Below are positions 45,888 through 54,653 of a stretch of 64,000 nucleotides of DNA, in pieces. The DNA is from Chryseobacterium glaciei (GTDB lineage Bacteria > Bacteroidota > Bacteroidia > Flavobacteriales > Weeksellaceae), in NCBI RefSeq assembly GCF_001648155.1, contig NZ_CP015199.1:1560501-1624500 (forward strand). Direction: 5' to 3'. A program made the translations under genes and the position numbers. The notes beneath the pieces were generated by a model that made no database searches, was not told the origin of the DNA, and saw nothing but the letters and a program-made list of their open reading frames with translations. How positions within the stretch are numbered: the first letter of the stretch is position 1; each line of letters begins with the position of its first letter.

Positions 45888-47261
45888 ATGAAAACATACA
45901 AAATTTCCTATATCATATTTGTTTTATTCTTACTTCAGATATGCACTTCATGCGAAAAAATGATTGAAGTGAATACACCCGATAACCAAATCACCTCCCA
46001 GCAGGTATATGAGGATGTGCAGACTGCCAATGCAGCATTGGCAGGATTATATGCCACGCTGTGGGACAATTCCCCATTGGCTGGCGATCAAACAGGCAAG
46101 TTACTTGGAACATATTCAGATGATCTGGACTACTATGCAACCGCATCAACAACGGGCATCCTTGAACTTTCAAACAATACGCAGGTTGATTCAAATCCCG
46201 CAGTTTATGCTTACTGGTCTAGTGCCTATCAAAAAATATATACTGCCAATGCCATTATAGAGGGAACACAGAACTCAACAGCACTACCTGCAGCCGAAAA
46301 GAACCGGATCAAGGGGGAAGCTCTTTTGATAAGATCAATTTTGTATTATTATCTGCAACAGATTTTCGGCGATATTCCATACCCTGATAGCACCAATTAT
46401 CAGATCAATCAGTCGCTTACTAAAGTCGCATCTGCTGAAGTTTTAACAAGATTGGAAACTGATCTAGGGCAATCAATAAGTTTGTTAGTGGATGAATATC
46501 GAAATACAGAACGTATTTTCCCCAATAGAAAAGTTGCTCTGTTGATGCTTGCCAAAGTCTATATGTTGCAAAATAAATGGAGTGAATCAGAAGGCATATT
46601 AAAAGAGATAAAACAAAGTTCTTTGTACCAGTTTGAAACCAATATCACCAAAGTATTTAATAAGTCAGGGGCACATATATTGTGGCAACTAAAGCCTAAG
46701 AACCCGGGGGATGCTACTAGAGAAGCCGCAGCCTATTATTTCATCAATGTTGCTCCATCAAATTTTGCACTATCTCAGAATTTAATAACAGCTTTCAATA
46801 GTGGCGACTTAAGAAAGCAGAACTGGATCGCGACAGTATCTTTCAACGGGAATGCATGGTACCGCGCGGATAAATATAAGAACCGCACCAACAATACCAC
46901 TGAATATTCTGTTATATTCCGTCTGGAGGAAGTGTATTTATTGCTCGCAGAAGTCCTCGCACAGCAGAATAAAATACCAGAGGCTTTACCATATCTAAAT
47001 GCCACCAGACAGCGGGCAGGTATTGCCAGTTTAATTTTGCCACTTTCAAAAGAAACATTTTTAAACGAAGTTTTATTGGAAAACCGGAAGGAATTCTTTA
47101 CAGAGATGGGACACAGGTTTCTTGATCTAAAACGCTTAAATCAGTTAAACATACTTTTTCCAGCTAAGCCGAACTGGAAAGAATATCACAAAGTTTGGCC
47201 ATTACCCCAAAAAGACCTACTGCTCAACCCTAATCTTAATCCGCAAAATAATGGCTACTAA
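45888..47261 (+). CDS. SusD/RagB-family outer-membrane lipoprotein, cassette B
   Basis: 457 residues, the same length as the cassette A SusD. Lipoprotein signal LLQICTSCEKMIEVNTPDNQ, SusD core with KGEALLIRSILYYYLQQIFGDIPYPD and the end ENRKEFFTEMGHRFLDLKRLN, LNPQNNGY. It lies 11 bp after SusC and overlaps the start region of the S9 peptidase gene by about 11 bp. Confidence 0.95.
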   Translation: MKTYKISYIIFVLFLLQICTSCEKMIEVNTPDNQITSQQVYEDVQTANAALAGLYATLWDNSPLAGDQTGKLLGTYSDDLDYYATASTTGILELSNNTQVDSNPAVYAYWSSAYQKIYTANAIIEGTQNSTALPAAEKNRIKGEALLIRSILYYYLQQIFGDIPYPDSTNYQINQSLTKVASAEVLTRLETDLGQSISLLVDEYRNTERIFPNRKVALLMLAKVYMLQNKWSESEGILKEIKQSSLYQFETNITKVFNKSGAHILWQLKPKNPGDATREAAAYYFINVAPSNFALSQNLITAFNSGDLRKQNWIATVSFNGNAWYRADKYKNRTNNTTEYSVIFRLEEVYLLLAEVLAQQNKIPEALPYLNATRQRAGIASLILPLSKETFLNEVLLENRKEFFTEMGHRFLDLKRLNQLNILFPAKPNWKEYHKVWPLPQKDLLLNPNLNPQNNGY

Positions 47262-47262
47262 T

Positions 47263-49776
47263 ATGAAAGCGTATTTACCCATATTTTTGTTATTCCTGGA
47301 ATCCCATTTATTTTTTGGGCAAAAAGTCCAAGCTAGCGATACCCTTAGTAACTGGATGTCGTCATTTCACATGATCAGCAACCTGACGGTTTCTAAAGAC
47401 AATCGTTTTGTCGCTGTCAATAAGCCCTATAAAAATAACAATGATACGATATTGGTATTTGACACCCGGAATCCTGGTTTTCCGGCAACTACTGTATTAA
47501 AACTCAGCGAGCAAAAAACATTCTTCAGTAATGGCTATTTATTGGCTTCAGGAGGCAGCAGGGCGGAGTTTGTCGATCTTAAAAGCAACAAAAAAGTAGT
47601 CTACGAGAAAGTGAGAAGAGCAGATGGATTACAGGAAATTGACCTGTATGTAATCCTTGATCAAAATAAAAATCTAAACATCTACAATAAAAAAGGAAAT
47701 AAACTTCAGTCTGTTTCAGGCGTCAGCAACTATGTCACCGATAAAAGATCAGAACTGTTCTTAGATAGAGTAGAAGGATCAAAACATGAAGTAATGAACT
47801 GGTCAAAAAATCAGTTCATTACCCGGTACGTAACCTACAACGAGATTACAAGAATGGATATCATACCTTCTGGCAAACATCTCGCTATTACAGAAAAGGA
47901 AAAACCAGCGAATCAGAACGCAGTGAAGCCTAATGCAGATTCAGACATTGATCTATATAGATTGAAAGTTACCTTTATCAATACTGCCAACGGCGAAGTA
48001 TCGCATCCTAAAAATGTTCCATCCGTTGCGGCTGACTTAATTACGGTCACCAATATAAACCATGGACAAACATATTTAATTGATTTTGATAACAGGATAA
48101 ATCCGAGTGAAAACAAAATGCTTGATATATGGTACGGGAATGATAGAGACTTAAGGTTTAAGAAATCAGGAACACAAAAACACCAGTATTGGCTTTGGAA
48201 GCCCGACACCAATAGTACGGTTAAATTGCCAGAGGAACAGTTTTCTTCCTACGCACCGATCAATAATAATCGTTATCTGTTAGCATTTAATGCTATCGAG
48301 GAATTCAATTACATCAGTGGTACGCCTTTGTATAAAATGCATCTATATGATACCCAAACCAATTCTTCAAAGCTAATTTTCTCCAACACATTCCATATTA
48401 TCGGAAGTGCGGACGGTAGATATATACTGAGCTTTGATGAAATAAATAAAGTGTGGATACTATTTGATATTGAGACATCATCATTTAATCAAATACAGAA
48501 AGGTCTAGAAGCTCCCGCTTTCAGTGCAGACAGTAGATATGCTTTTTTTGGTGGCGAGAGTGATCTGTGGCGTATGGATTTGAAAACAAAAGAAATAAAA
48601 TCATTGGATATTGCTTTTGGAAAGGTGAAGATTACCAATATAAAAACAGAAAATGAATACCACATGCTTAATTCAAGTTTTGAAATCAACACAGTGGATT
48701 TACAAAAACCCCTGTTATTGAAAGTGCGCGATAAAGACAGTAACCGTTCTTCTTATATCAGCTGGAAAAAAGGAAAGATGGACATACTAATTCCTCCAAT
48801 TGATTTCAGGATAAAGGAAATCAGATACGGTGCCGACACAAAACGGTTATTTAGTATTGAAGAAAACTTTAATAAGCCCCCAATGTTGTCGGTATATGAT
48901 CTTAGCTCTAGTTCTAAGCAGGAACTGTATTCATCAGGCGCAGCAGATAAAACAGTATCGTTTTTAAATCAGAACATATTTTCCTATAACAATTCCGTGG
49001 GAATACCTTTAAAGGGGTTGCTCTATTATCCTGTTCATTTTGATCCTGCAAAGAAATACCCGATGGTGGTTCGGGTGTATCAGAAACAGAGCGAATCATC
49101 TGGTGTATACCCGATGCCCAATTTTGATGAAGATGGTTTTAACATACGTATTCTATTGGAACGTGGATATTTTGTATTCCTACCTGATATAATCTTTGAT
49201 AAAAGGGGAACAGGGATTTCAGCGCTGGATTGTGTGGATTCAGGTTTGGATGCTATCGCCGGAAATCCTAACATTGACAAAAAGAAGATCGGTCTGACCG
49301 GACATTCTTTAGGTGGATATGAAACAAATTTTATTGCTACGCAGTCGAATCGTTTTGCCGCCTATGTTTCTGGCGCTTCCGTTAGCGATATAGTCAAATT
49401 TTATTTTTCTTATAATACCCATTTTAATATTGCTGACTATTCCCGTTTTGAAACAGGACAGTTTGAAATGGGGACTTCGTTTTTGGGGGATAAGGAAAAA
49501 TATTTTAAGAACAATCCTATTTATGATGTCGAAAAAGTCAATGCCCCTATATTGCTTTGGGCAGGAATGAAGGATGGGAATGTACCGCCAGATCAGACAA
49601 TGGCATTTTATATGGGCCTGATGAGAAACAGTAAATCGGTAACTGCGCTATTGTATCATAATAAAGAACATGATCTTGGGAAAGGAACCGATGAAAGTAG
49701 AGATTTAAATATTAGAATTCTCGAATGGTGGGACTACCATTTAAAATCCAAAAAGAATGTCCCGTGGATTAATTAA
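47263..49776 (+). CDS. Secreted S9-family prolyl oligopeptidase-like peptidase
   Basis: 837 residues from the ATG at 47263 (MKAYLPIFLLFLESHLFFGQ, signal peptide); an in-frame ATG at 47251 overlaps SusD. A beta-propeller-like half is followed by an alpha/beta-hydrolase domain with nucleophile in LTGHSLGGYETN (Ser about 682), Asp in LLWAGMKDGNVPPDQ, and His in LLYHNKEHDLGKG. S9 enzymes cut short peptides. Its location directly after SusC-SusD says the imported or captured substrate is a peptide, which would take the place that the TlpA-like protein has in cassette A. Confidence 0.92.
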   Translation: MKAYLPIFLLFLESHLFFGQKVQASDTLSNWMSSFHMISNLTVSKDNRFVAVNKPYKNNNDTILVFDTRNPGFPATTVLKLSEQKTFFSNGYLLASGGSRAEFVDLKSNKKVVYEKVRRADGLQEIDLYVILDQNKNLNIYNKKGNKLQSVSGVSNYVTDKRSELFLDRVEGSKHEVMNWSKNQFITRYVTYNEITRMDIIPSGKHLAITEKEKPANQNAVKPNADSDIDLYRLKVTFINTANGEVSHPKNVPSVAADLITVTNINHGQTYLIDFDNRINPSENKMLDIWYGNDRDLRFKKSGTQKHQYWLWKPDTNSTVKLPEEQFSSYAPINNNRYLLAFNAIEEFNYISGTPLYKMHLYDTQTNSSKLIFSNTFHIIGSADGRYILSFDEINKVWILFDIETSSFNQIQKGLEAPAFSADSRYAFFGGESDLWRMDLKTKEIKSLDIAFGKVKITNIKTENEYHMLNSSFEINTVDLQKPLLLKVRDKDSNRSSYISWKKGKMDILIPPIDFRIKEIRYGADTKRLFSIEENFNKPPMLSVYDLSSSSKQELYSSGAADKTVSFLNQNIFSYNNSVGIPLKGLLYYPVHFDPAKKYPMVVRVYQKQSESSGVYPMPNFDEDGFNIRILLERGYFVFLPDIIFDKRGTGISALDCVDSGLDAIAGNPNIDKKKIGLTGHSLGGYETNFIATQSNRFAAYVSGASVSDIVKFYFSYNTHFNIADYSRFETGQFEMGTSFLGDKEKYFKNNPIYDVEKVNAPILLWAGMKDGNVPPDQTMAFYMGLMRNSKSVTALLYHNKEHDLGKGTDESRDLNIRILEWWDYHLKSKKNVPWIN

Positions 49777-49780
49777 TAAA

Positions 49781-49805
49781 AAAAGGATGCCGATGGCATC
49801 CTTTT
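49781..49805. terminator. Bidirectional terminator of cassette B
   Basis: AAAAGGATGCC-gat-GGCATCCTTTT, a perfect 11-bp stem with A and T runs on both sides. It serves the peptidase gene from the left and the small peptide gene from the right, the same design as in cassette A. Confidence 0.9.
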
Positions 49806-49809
49806 CTTG

Positions 49810-50082
49810 TTAAGGTTCGATTTCGTGTAGTGTTTCACCACACATTGTAGGCGTGTCAAACTGTTTCAAAGATGTAAGTCCATCCGACCATGTACAGATC
49901 GGGCCCGTTTCTACATCACTACAATCTTTGTCAGCATTTTCACAGCTAAATTGTCCGCCGCCTAAACTAACAATGCGGTACCCTGCAACAATTGCTTTTG
50001 AATTGTTTTTTGCTAAGTGGCTAGCAAATGCTGTTCCTGCACCGATCAGTACAATAACAGCGGGTAAAAAAAACTTTCTCAT
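49810..50082 (-). CDS. Small exported Cys-rich peptide, cassette B
   Basis: 90 residues: signal peptide (1-21, FFLPAVIVLIGAGTAFA) and a mature part of about 69 residues with four Cys (FSCENADKDCSDVETGPIC, then PTMCGE). The form matches DUF6520-type proteins and the peptide of cassette A, although sequence similarity outside the signal peptide is weak. Four Cys can make two disulfides. It lies 17 bp after the MauE-fusion gene. Function unknown; not a double-glycine bacteriocin leader. Confidence 0.8.
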   Translation of the reverse strand: MRKFFLPAVIVLIGAGTAFASHLAKNNSKAIVAGYRIVSLGGGQFSCENADKDCSDVETGPICTWSDGLTSLKQFDTPTMCGETLHEIEP

Positions 50083-50099
50083 AATAGAGTTATTTAATA

Positions 50100-51620
50100 T
50101 TAGTGCCTACTCTGTTTCAGGTTTTCGGCTTTCCCTGTTTTTTCATATTCATCAATTATTAGTTTGGTAAATTGGTAGCGGATCAGTTCATTTCCCCGCA
50201 ACACGTATAGATATTTATCTGTTGCCATTAAGTCCGTAATTTTCTGATCCTCTCTATTGTAGATGTAAAAGCTGCCGATATATTCCTGCTTGTCGGTACG
50301 GTAAACATCCACAACTTTAGCCTTTTTCCATGCTGCTTTGGATTCATGTTTACCCATCAGATCAGACTGGTTAAATAAAAGGTTCCTGTTTGCTGCCGAA
50401 AGTTTGTTGACCTTCAATGGTGGTGCTTCCATCTTATGTTTCCCGTTAGAAAGTGCTGTTATTTTAATTTTCGCGGTTGTTGTTGTATCAATGGTATTGA
50501 GCCGCTTTTGAACCTGCAGACTATCGTTCATAACAATAAATTGGTTCCTGTAGGTATAAGCATAGATCACGTGCTGGGTATTGCTAGAAATAAGTCTGCC
50601 GTCAACATCAAAAACGCCATCGATCTGTTTTTCGAGAACGGATGGGTAAAGCTCTACCTTTTGACGGTTAGCAAGATTAAGGCTGGCAAGGACAAATTGC
50701 ATATTGTCCCTACTTTGCGTTCTTAATGCAAAACGCAAAGAATCTTGTACGACAATTTGAGAAAAATAGGCATCCCCGAAACTGATCGTTCTTGCAGAAG
50801 TGTCGCCTATCTTCCCACGGAATATAACAGGAACAGTGCCATCATAAAAGTAGTAATAAGGAGCTTTAACCTGCACGCGGATATTGCGATAGGTATGGTT
50901 GAAATTATCCGGTGTAACCTTCATTTTTTCAATGTGAACCAGTTGCGTGTCAACGTTGATCATGGTTTGTGGTAAGATTTTGCTCCCTAAATAAATACTA
51001 TGGTCATCTCTACCTGCAAAATAATAGTTCTTATTATCAAGCCCCAGTGTCTTGTCTTCAATTACCGGATGTAATAGAAACCTCCTGGTAAAATTATTTT
51101 CCTTCTTAATAATATTCTCTGAGGATAAAAATAGCCCAATGATAACACCGGCAGATACAATACTGATGGATGCAGTTGAAATGATGGTTTTATATATCTT
51201 CTTTTCATCCCTCCGTTCTAAAATACAAATCCATGCCAATGCTGTCAATACACAAACTATATTAAAAATAAGGTGCTCTGTCCAGCCAAGCTTCTCCAAA
51301 ATCCCACCACATGAACACGGTATAAAATCACTATAATTCAGGATCAGATAGATGTAGACTGTAAAGCTAACCATGATGCCCAGTGAAAGATACAAGCCGG
51401 CAAGCCTGGTACTTTTAATAAATAGCAATACAGCGATAACGAGTTCTGCAACAATTACAGCATAAGAAATAAATCCGGCGTAAGCACTCAGTAAAGGGGA
51501 TTGTGCCAACTGGACCTGAAAATTCGCGAAATCAAGTATTTTGCTTATGCTAGCGTAAATGAAAAGAAGTGCAAAGCAGTACGCAAAAATTACCGGCAAT
51601 ATCTGAGGAAACTTTTTCAT
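50100..51620 (-). CDS. MauE-like membrane protein fused to a large periplasmic domain
   Basis: 506 residues. Residues 1-135 are a MauE/DoxX-like four-helix unit with the Cys pair in IPCSCGGILEKLGWTEHLIFN, parallel to the cassette A protein. A fifth helix (about 145-165) leads to a C-terminal domain of about 330 residues rich in beta strands, possibly a 6-bladed propeller (repeated F.VDGRLISSN and LMATDKYLYVLRGNELIRYQF units). It lies in an operon with the Cys-rich peptide. Disulfide formation or reduction of that peptide is an inference. Confidence 0.85.
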   Translation of the reverse strand: MKKFPQILPVIFAYCFALLFIYASISKILDFANFQVQLAQSPLLSAYAGFISYAVIVAELVIAVLLFIKSTRLAGLYLSLGIMVSFTVYIYLILNYSDFIPCSCGGILEKLGWTEHLIFNIVCVLTALAWICILERRDEKKIYKTIISTASISIVSAGVIIGLFLSSENIIKKENNFTRRFLLHPVIEDKTLGLDNKNYYFAGRDDHSIYLGSKILPQTMINVDTQLVHIEKMKVTPDNFNHTYRNIRVQVKAPYYYFYDGTVPVIFRGKIGDTSARTISFGDAYFSQIVVQDSLRFALRTQSRDNMQFVLASLNLANRQKVELYPSVLEKQIDGVFDVDGRLISSNTQHVIYAYTYRNQFIVMNDSLQVQKRLNTIDTTTTAKIKITALSNGKHKMEAPPLKVNKLSAANRNLLFNQSDLMGKHESKAAWKKAKVVDVYRTDKQEYIGSFYIYNREDQKITDLMATDKYLYVLRGNELIRYQFTKLIIDEYEKTGKAENLKQSRH

Positions 51621-51781
51621 GGATTTGTTTTGTTTGTTTTCCAGAGGTAAAGTTCTCAGATTCAGAGATAAGAAATATTGAAAGTAGTATAACAGATATG
51701 TTGAAAAGGATAAAAAACATTGATTATAGTATTGCAGATATTGATAAAAGTATCAAATACCTAAAAAGTACTCTTATGTCT

Positions 51782-52561
51782 TTAGATTTCTGTTAATAAT
51801 CTGGGTATGGAATCTATAGGAAATTTGTATTTTCTCCGAAAGAGGATGTACATACTGTTGTAGTTGTAAAATTTATTCCTGTATGCAATTTCCTTAAGAC
51901 TATAATTTGTAAATAAGACGTCTCCTACAACGTCAAGCATTTTCATTTTATTATGAAACTGGTGGAAAGTGTCTCCGAAATGGTTTCTGCAATCTTTTTG
52001 AAACTGATTATAGTTTATGCCATAGTACGCTGCCAGTTTCCGAGGCGATACCAATTCCGAGTTGCTCCCTTTTTCTAGAATTTGATCAAGGTAATGCAAA
52101 CTGCCTGAACTAAAACGTATGGACATTGCATTGATAGAGAGTTTGCGAAGGAAAAACTCTGCATACTGATCACTACCTTCCAAAATTGCAATCCCCGTAA
52201 ACAACAAAAACTTTCCGGAACGGTTCAGGTGTACATGAATAGGAATCACAGAAGTCATAATCGGAACATTGATCAGACCAACAAGCTTTTTTTCAATAAA
52301 GTCGAGATTGTCACTACTAAAATCTACACTACTCAACTTTCTGATCAGTATTTTACTGCTAAATTCAAAACCAACCGGAATTACCTTAACACTTTTGAAA
52401 AAAGTGACATAAGTGTTTACAACCATTTCCGCCAGCCTCGCCAAAATTTGTTTGTGTTGCGGACTTAATATTGGTGATTGTGCAGGAAGCTGTGAAAGTT
52501 TGACCATTGCACCTCCAATACTTTTGTCTATTAAAGACAGTAAGAAGATATTCATGAGCAC
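51782..52561 (-). CDS. AraC-type transcriptional regulator, cassette B
   Basis: 259 residues. The C-terminal 110 residues hold two helix-turn-helix units of the AraC type (SPRKLAAYYGINYNQFQKD, TNYSLKEIAYRNKFYNYNS) with a less conserved second one ending FPIDSIPRLL. The N-terminal part has no recognised sensor domain and no membrane helix. It sits upstream of the MauE-fusion and peptide genes on the same strand, 161 bp apart, and takes the place of the TPR-AraC regulator in cassette A. Confidence 0.82.
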   Translation of the reverse strand: MLMNIFLLSLIDKSIGGAMVKLSQLPAQSPILSPQHKQILARLAEMVVNTYVTFFKSVKVIPVGFEFSSKILIRKLSSVDFSSDNLDFIEKKLVGLINVPIMTSVIPIHVHLNRSGKFLLFTGIAILEGSDQYAEFFLRKLSINAMSIRFSSGSLHYLDQILEKGSNSELVSPRKLAAYYGINYNQFQKDCRNHFGDTFHQFHNKMKMLDVVGDVLFTNYSLKEIAYRNKFYNYNSMYILFRRKYKFPIDSIPRLLTEI

Positions 52562-52718
52562 GCCGTTTTAGTCTAGAGAGAAACTAAATAAAAAACCAAT
52601 GTACTTTATTTAATCCAAAATAATTCTCATATTTGAGAATTATTACCGTTTAGTAATTAAATATTTACATAAGGTGATCTGTTTAATTGAAATAGGAAGG
52701 CAGGATTTCCATGTTTTA

Positions 52719-53087
52719 CTAGTTTGTATGATATTTTAGATTTGTATCCTCTCCAAAAATTACTATTTCACCTTTAATTGTATAAGGAAACACTGCTTGA
52801 TATTTATCTTGGCGGGGGACAAAAATTTCTACAACTATCGAATCTTTGCCATCTACATGGCCATTAAGAACTATAGCATAGGCCATAACCTCATCGCTAC
52901 TCAAATCCTTATTGAAATGTTTTAATAAAAAATCATAGCTTTCCTCAATTGACCTAGGTTCCGAAGGCCTCTTGATATCTAAAATCTCTCCTTTAAGACT
53001 TATATATACCCCGAAAGGTTCGAATTGTTCCATTTCCGCTAGAAAAAAGGCTGCACGTTCTTTAAGAGCCTTCAAGAATTTTTCCAT
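52719..53087 (-). CDS. Hypothetical protein of the toxin neighbourhood
   Basis: 122 residues, cytosolic, alpha/beta pattern with MEKFLKALKERAAFFLAEM, then GVYISLKGEILDIKRPSE and DSIVVEIFVPRQDKYQAVFPY. No family recognised. It is third after the RHS-immunity unit on the same strand. The size and acidic charge fit an orphan immunity protein, but no toxin fragment lies beside it. Confidence 0.55.
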   Translation of the reverse strand: MEKFLKALKERAAFFLAEMEQFEPFGVYISLKGEILDIKRPSEPRSIEESYDFLLKHFNKDLSSDEVMAYAIVLNGHVDGKDSIVVEIFVPRQDKYQAVFPYTIKGEIVIFGEDTNLKYHTN

Positions 53088-53141
53088 TATATCTTTATGA
53101 ATATTATTAGCTTACAAAATTAGTGCTTTTCAATCTTATAC

Positions 53142-53345
53142 TTATACCCCTAAACTTACAGCATTAGAATAATACAACATTTTATTTGTTGTTTTAATCG
53201 GATTTAAAATTTCGACTTTTAAAAATAAATTATCCAGATCTAAATATATTTCCAATTGTTGATAAAAATTAAAATCCCTCATGAAGTTAATCATGAAGGA
53301 TTTATTTATATTATCCTTTCTTAAATCATTTAGAAGCTGAGTCAT
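53142..53345 (-). CDS. 67-residue hypothetical protein
   Basis: Starts MTQLLNDLRKDNINKSFMIN; the ATG overlaps the stop of the DUF922 gene (TAATG). Short alpha/beta sequence without motifs. The overlap supports translation; composition is AT-rich like its neighbours. Confidence 0.5.
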   Translation of the reverse strand: MTQLLNDLRKDNINKSFMINFMRDFNFYQQLEIYLDLDNLFLKVEILNPIKTTNKMLYYSNAVSLGV

Positions 53346-53911
53346 TAATTCTGCTTTTTCATCACTCCAGAAAGCAAATCCATCATTTCACTGATAATAT
53401 CATTATATTTATTTTGTACTTCTACGTTTAAACCGTGCTTTGTCTCTAAATCATATTTAAACTGAAAATCATTATGCTCATTATAATTTTCATTAAATAA
53501 TTTTTGAAAGTTATTATTGAAATCTTTCGTTCCTTTAATTTGATTATCAATAATCTTTTGAATCTTATTTGCAAATATATTCGCAATGTCAAAATGTATT
53601 TGTTCATGATTCAATAAGTCATTACTTGAAATGTATTTTTTATCGAACCAAGATTCTTCAGGATAAAATACCGCAAATATTTTAATTTTTATTTTACCTG
53701 TCCATATAGAATTTGAAACAATTTTGTAACTTATTCCAACCTTTGATTCCGCACCACTATCATTATATGTGGGAATTTTTCCTTTGAAATCATTAAAATC
53801 TAATTTTCTATCTGGCGACCATTCAATTGCTTGACTTGAGAAAGTCTGCGAAAAAGAAAATAAGAAAAAAATGAAAAAAAAATTAAGTTTCATATTAAGA
53901 TAACTCTTCAT
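53345..53911 (-). CDS. DUF922-type putative zinc protease, exported
   Basis: 188 residues. Signal peptide (about 1-27, FFFIFFLFSFSQTFSSQA), then AIEWSPDRKLDFNDFKGKIP, KVGISYKIV, and LLNHEQIHFDIANIFANK, an H-E-x-x-H zinc-site motif, followed by EN...H. These are the family blocks of DUF922 proteins, predicted zinc-dependent peptidases. It is separated from the RHS-immunity unit by a strong hairpin, so it may be independently expressed. Periplasmic or secreted. Confidence 0.8.
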   Translation of the reverse strand: MKSYLNMKLNFFFIFFLFSFSQTFSSQAIEWSPDRKLDFNDFKGKIPTYNDSGAESKVGISYKIVSNSIWTGKIKIKIFAVFYPEESWFDKKYISSNDLLNHEQIHFDIANIFANKIQKIIDNQIKGTKDFNNNFQKLFNENYNEHNDFQFKYDLETKHGLNVEVQNKYNDIISEMMDLLSGVMKKQN

Positions 53912-53931
53912 ATTAAAAATTCAGTAAAAGT

Positions 53932-53955
53932 AAAGGGCAGAAATATCTGCCCTTT
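53932..53955 (-). terminator. Terminator after the RHS immunity gene
   Basis: AAAGGGCAGA-loop-TCTGCCCTTT, a perfect 10-bp stem, 4 bp after the stop of the immunity candidate. It ends the T9SS-RHS-immunity unit. Confidence 0.7.
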
Positions 53956-53958
53956 ATT

Positions 53959-54642
53959 CTACAAAATAAGTTCAGAAGTTTGCAGTTTTGATATTTTCTT
54001 GTCTTCCTTATTTATTTCTATTTGTTTTAAAAAATCAGACCTATTAGCTATTGAGTGCTGTAATCCTAAAATCCAATTATTTATATCTATTCCACATGCT
54101 TTAAAATGATCTAAATCCCAATTTATCATTTGAATTTCTTGCAAAATATTTTCTGCAGCATTACTTGATACGTACAAAGAAATATATAGTTTTGCCTGAT
54201 AAAGCACTCCTTGTAGATAGGAATTAGGAGCAGCACTTAATGGAGGAACTCTTGAATAATCATCTAATACAGATAATAATTTTTCTAAAGAAATATTACC
54301 AACAAAGGATAAAAACGTTTGCTTACTTATATAATCTACAACTTCCTCAAAAAAGAGAGAATGTTTTTCATAAGGAATATTAAATTGTAATCTTTTATTA
54401 TTATAATATTCTCTAAGTAAAATAGGTATATCAAGAGTTTTTTGAACATTTTCTTTCCATAAAGGATATATAACAAAGTGAGGTCTATATTCTTCTGTGC
54501 GTGGTAATTTTATTAATTCCAAACCGATAATTACCGGGCCTACCACTTTATATAATTTGTTTTGTGAATAAACTGATAAATGAGGAAAGGCAAGATGCCA
54601 ATCCTCAATTACTTTCTTTTTTATTGTTTTGTCTATTGCCAT
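53959..54642 (-). CDS. Putative immunity protein for the RHS toxin
   Basis: 227 residues, no signal peptide, mixed alpha/beta: HLAFPHLSVYSQNKLYKVVGP, YRPHFVIYPLWKENVQ, VVDYISKQTFLSFVGN and a helical C-terminus. I do not recognise a family. It starts 11 bp after the RHS stop and is followed by a terminator. That position is the standard one for the cognate immunity protein of a polymorphic toxin, and the cytosolic location suits protection against a nuclease tip. Confidence 0.7.
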   Translation of the reverse strand: MAIDKTIKKKVIEDWHLAFPHLSVYSQNKLYKVVGPVIIGLELIKLPRTEEYRPHFVIYPLWKENVQKTLDIPILLREYYNNKRLQFNIPYEKHSLFFEEVVDYISKQTFLSFVGNISLEKLLSVLDDYSRVPPLSAAPNSYLQGVLYQAKLYISLYVSSNAAENILQEIQMINWDLDHFKACGIDINNWILGLQHSIANRSDFLKQIEINKEDKKISKLQTSELIL

Positions 54643-54653
54643 TTTTTAATACT

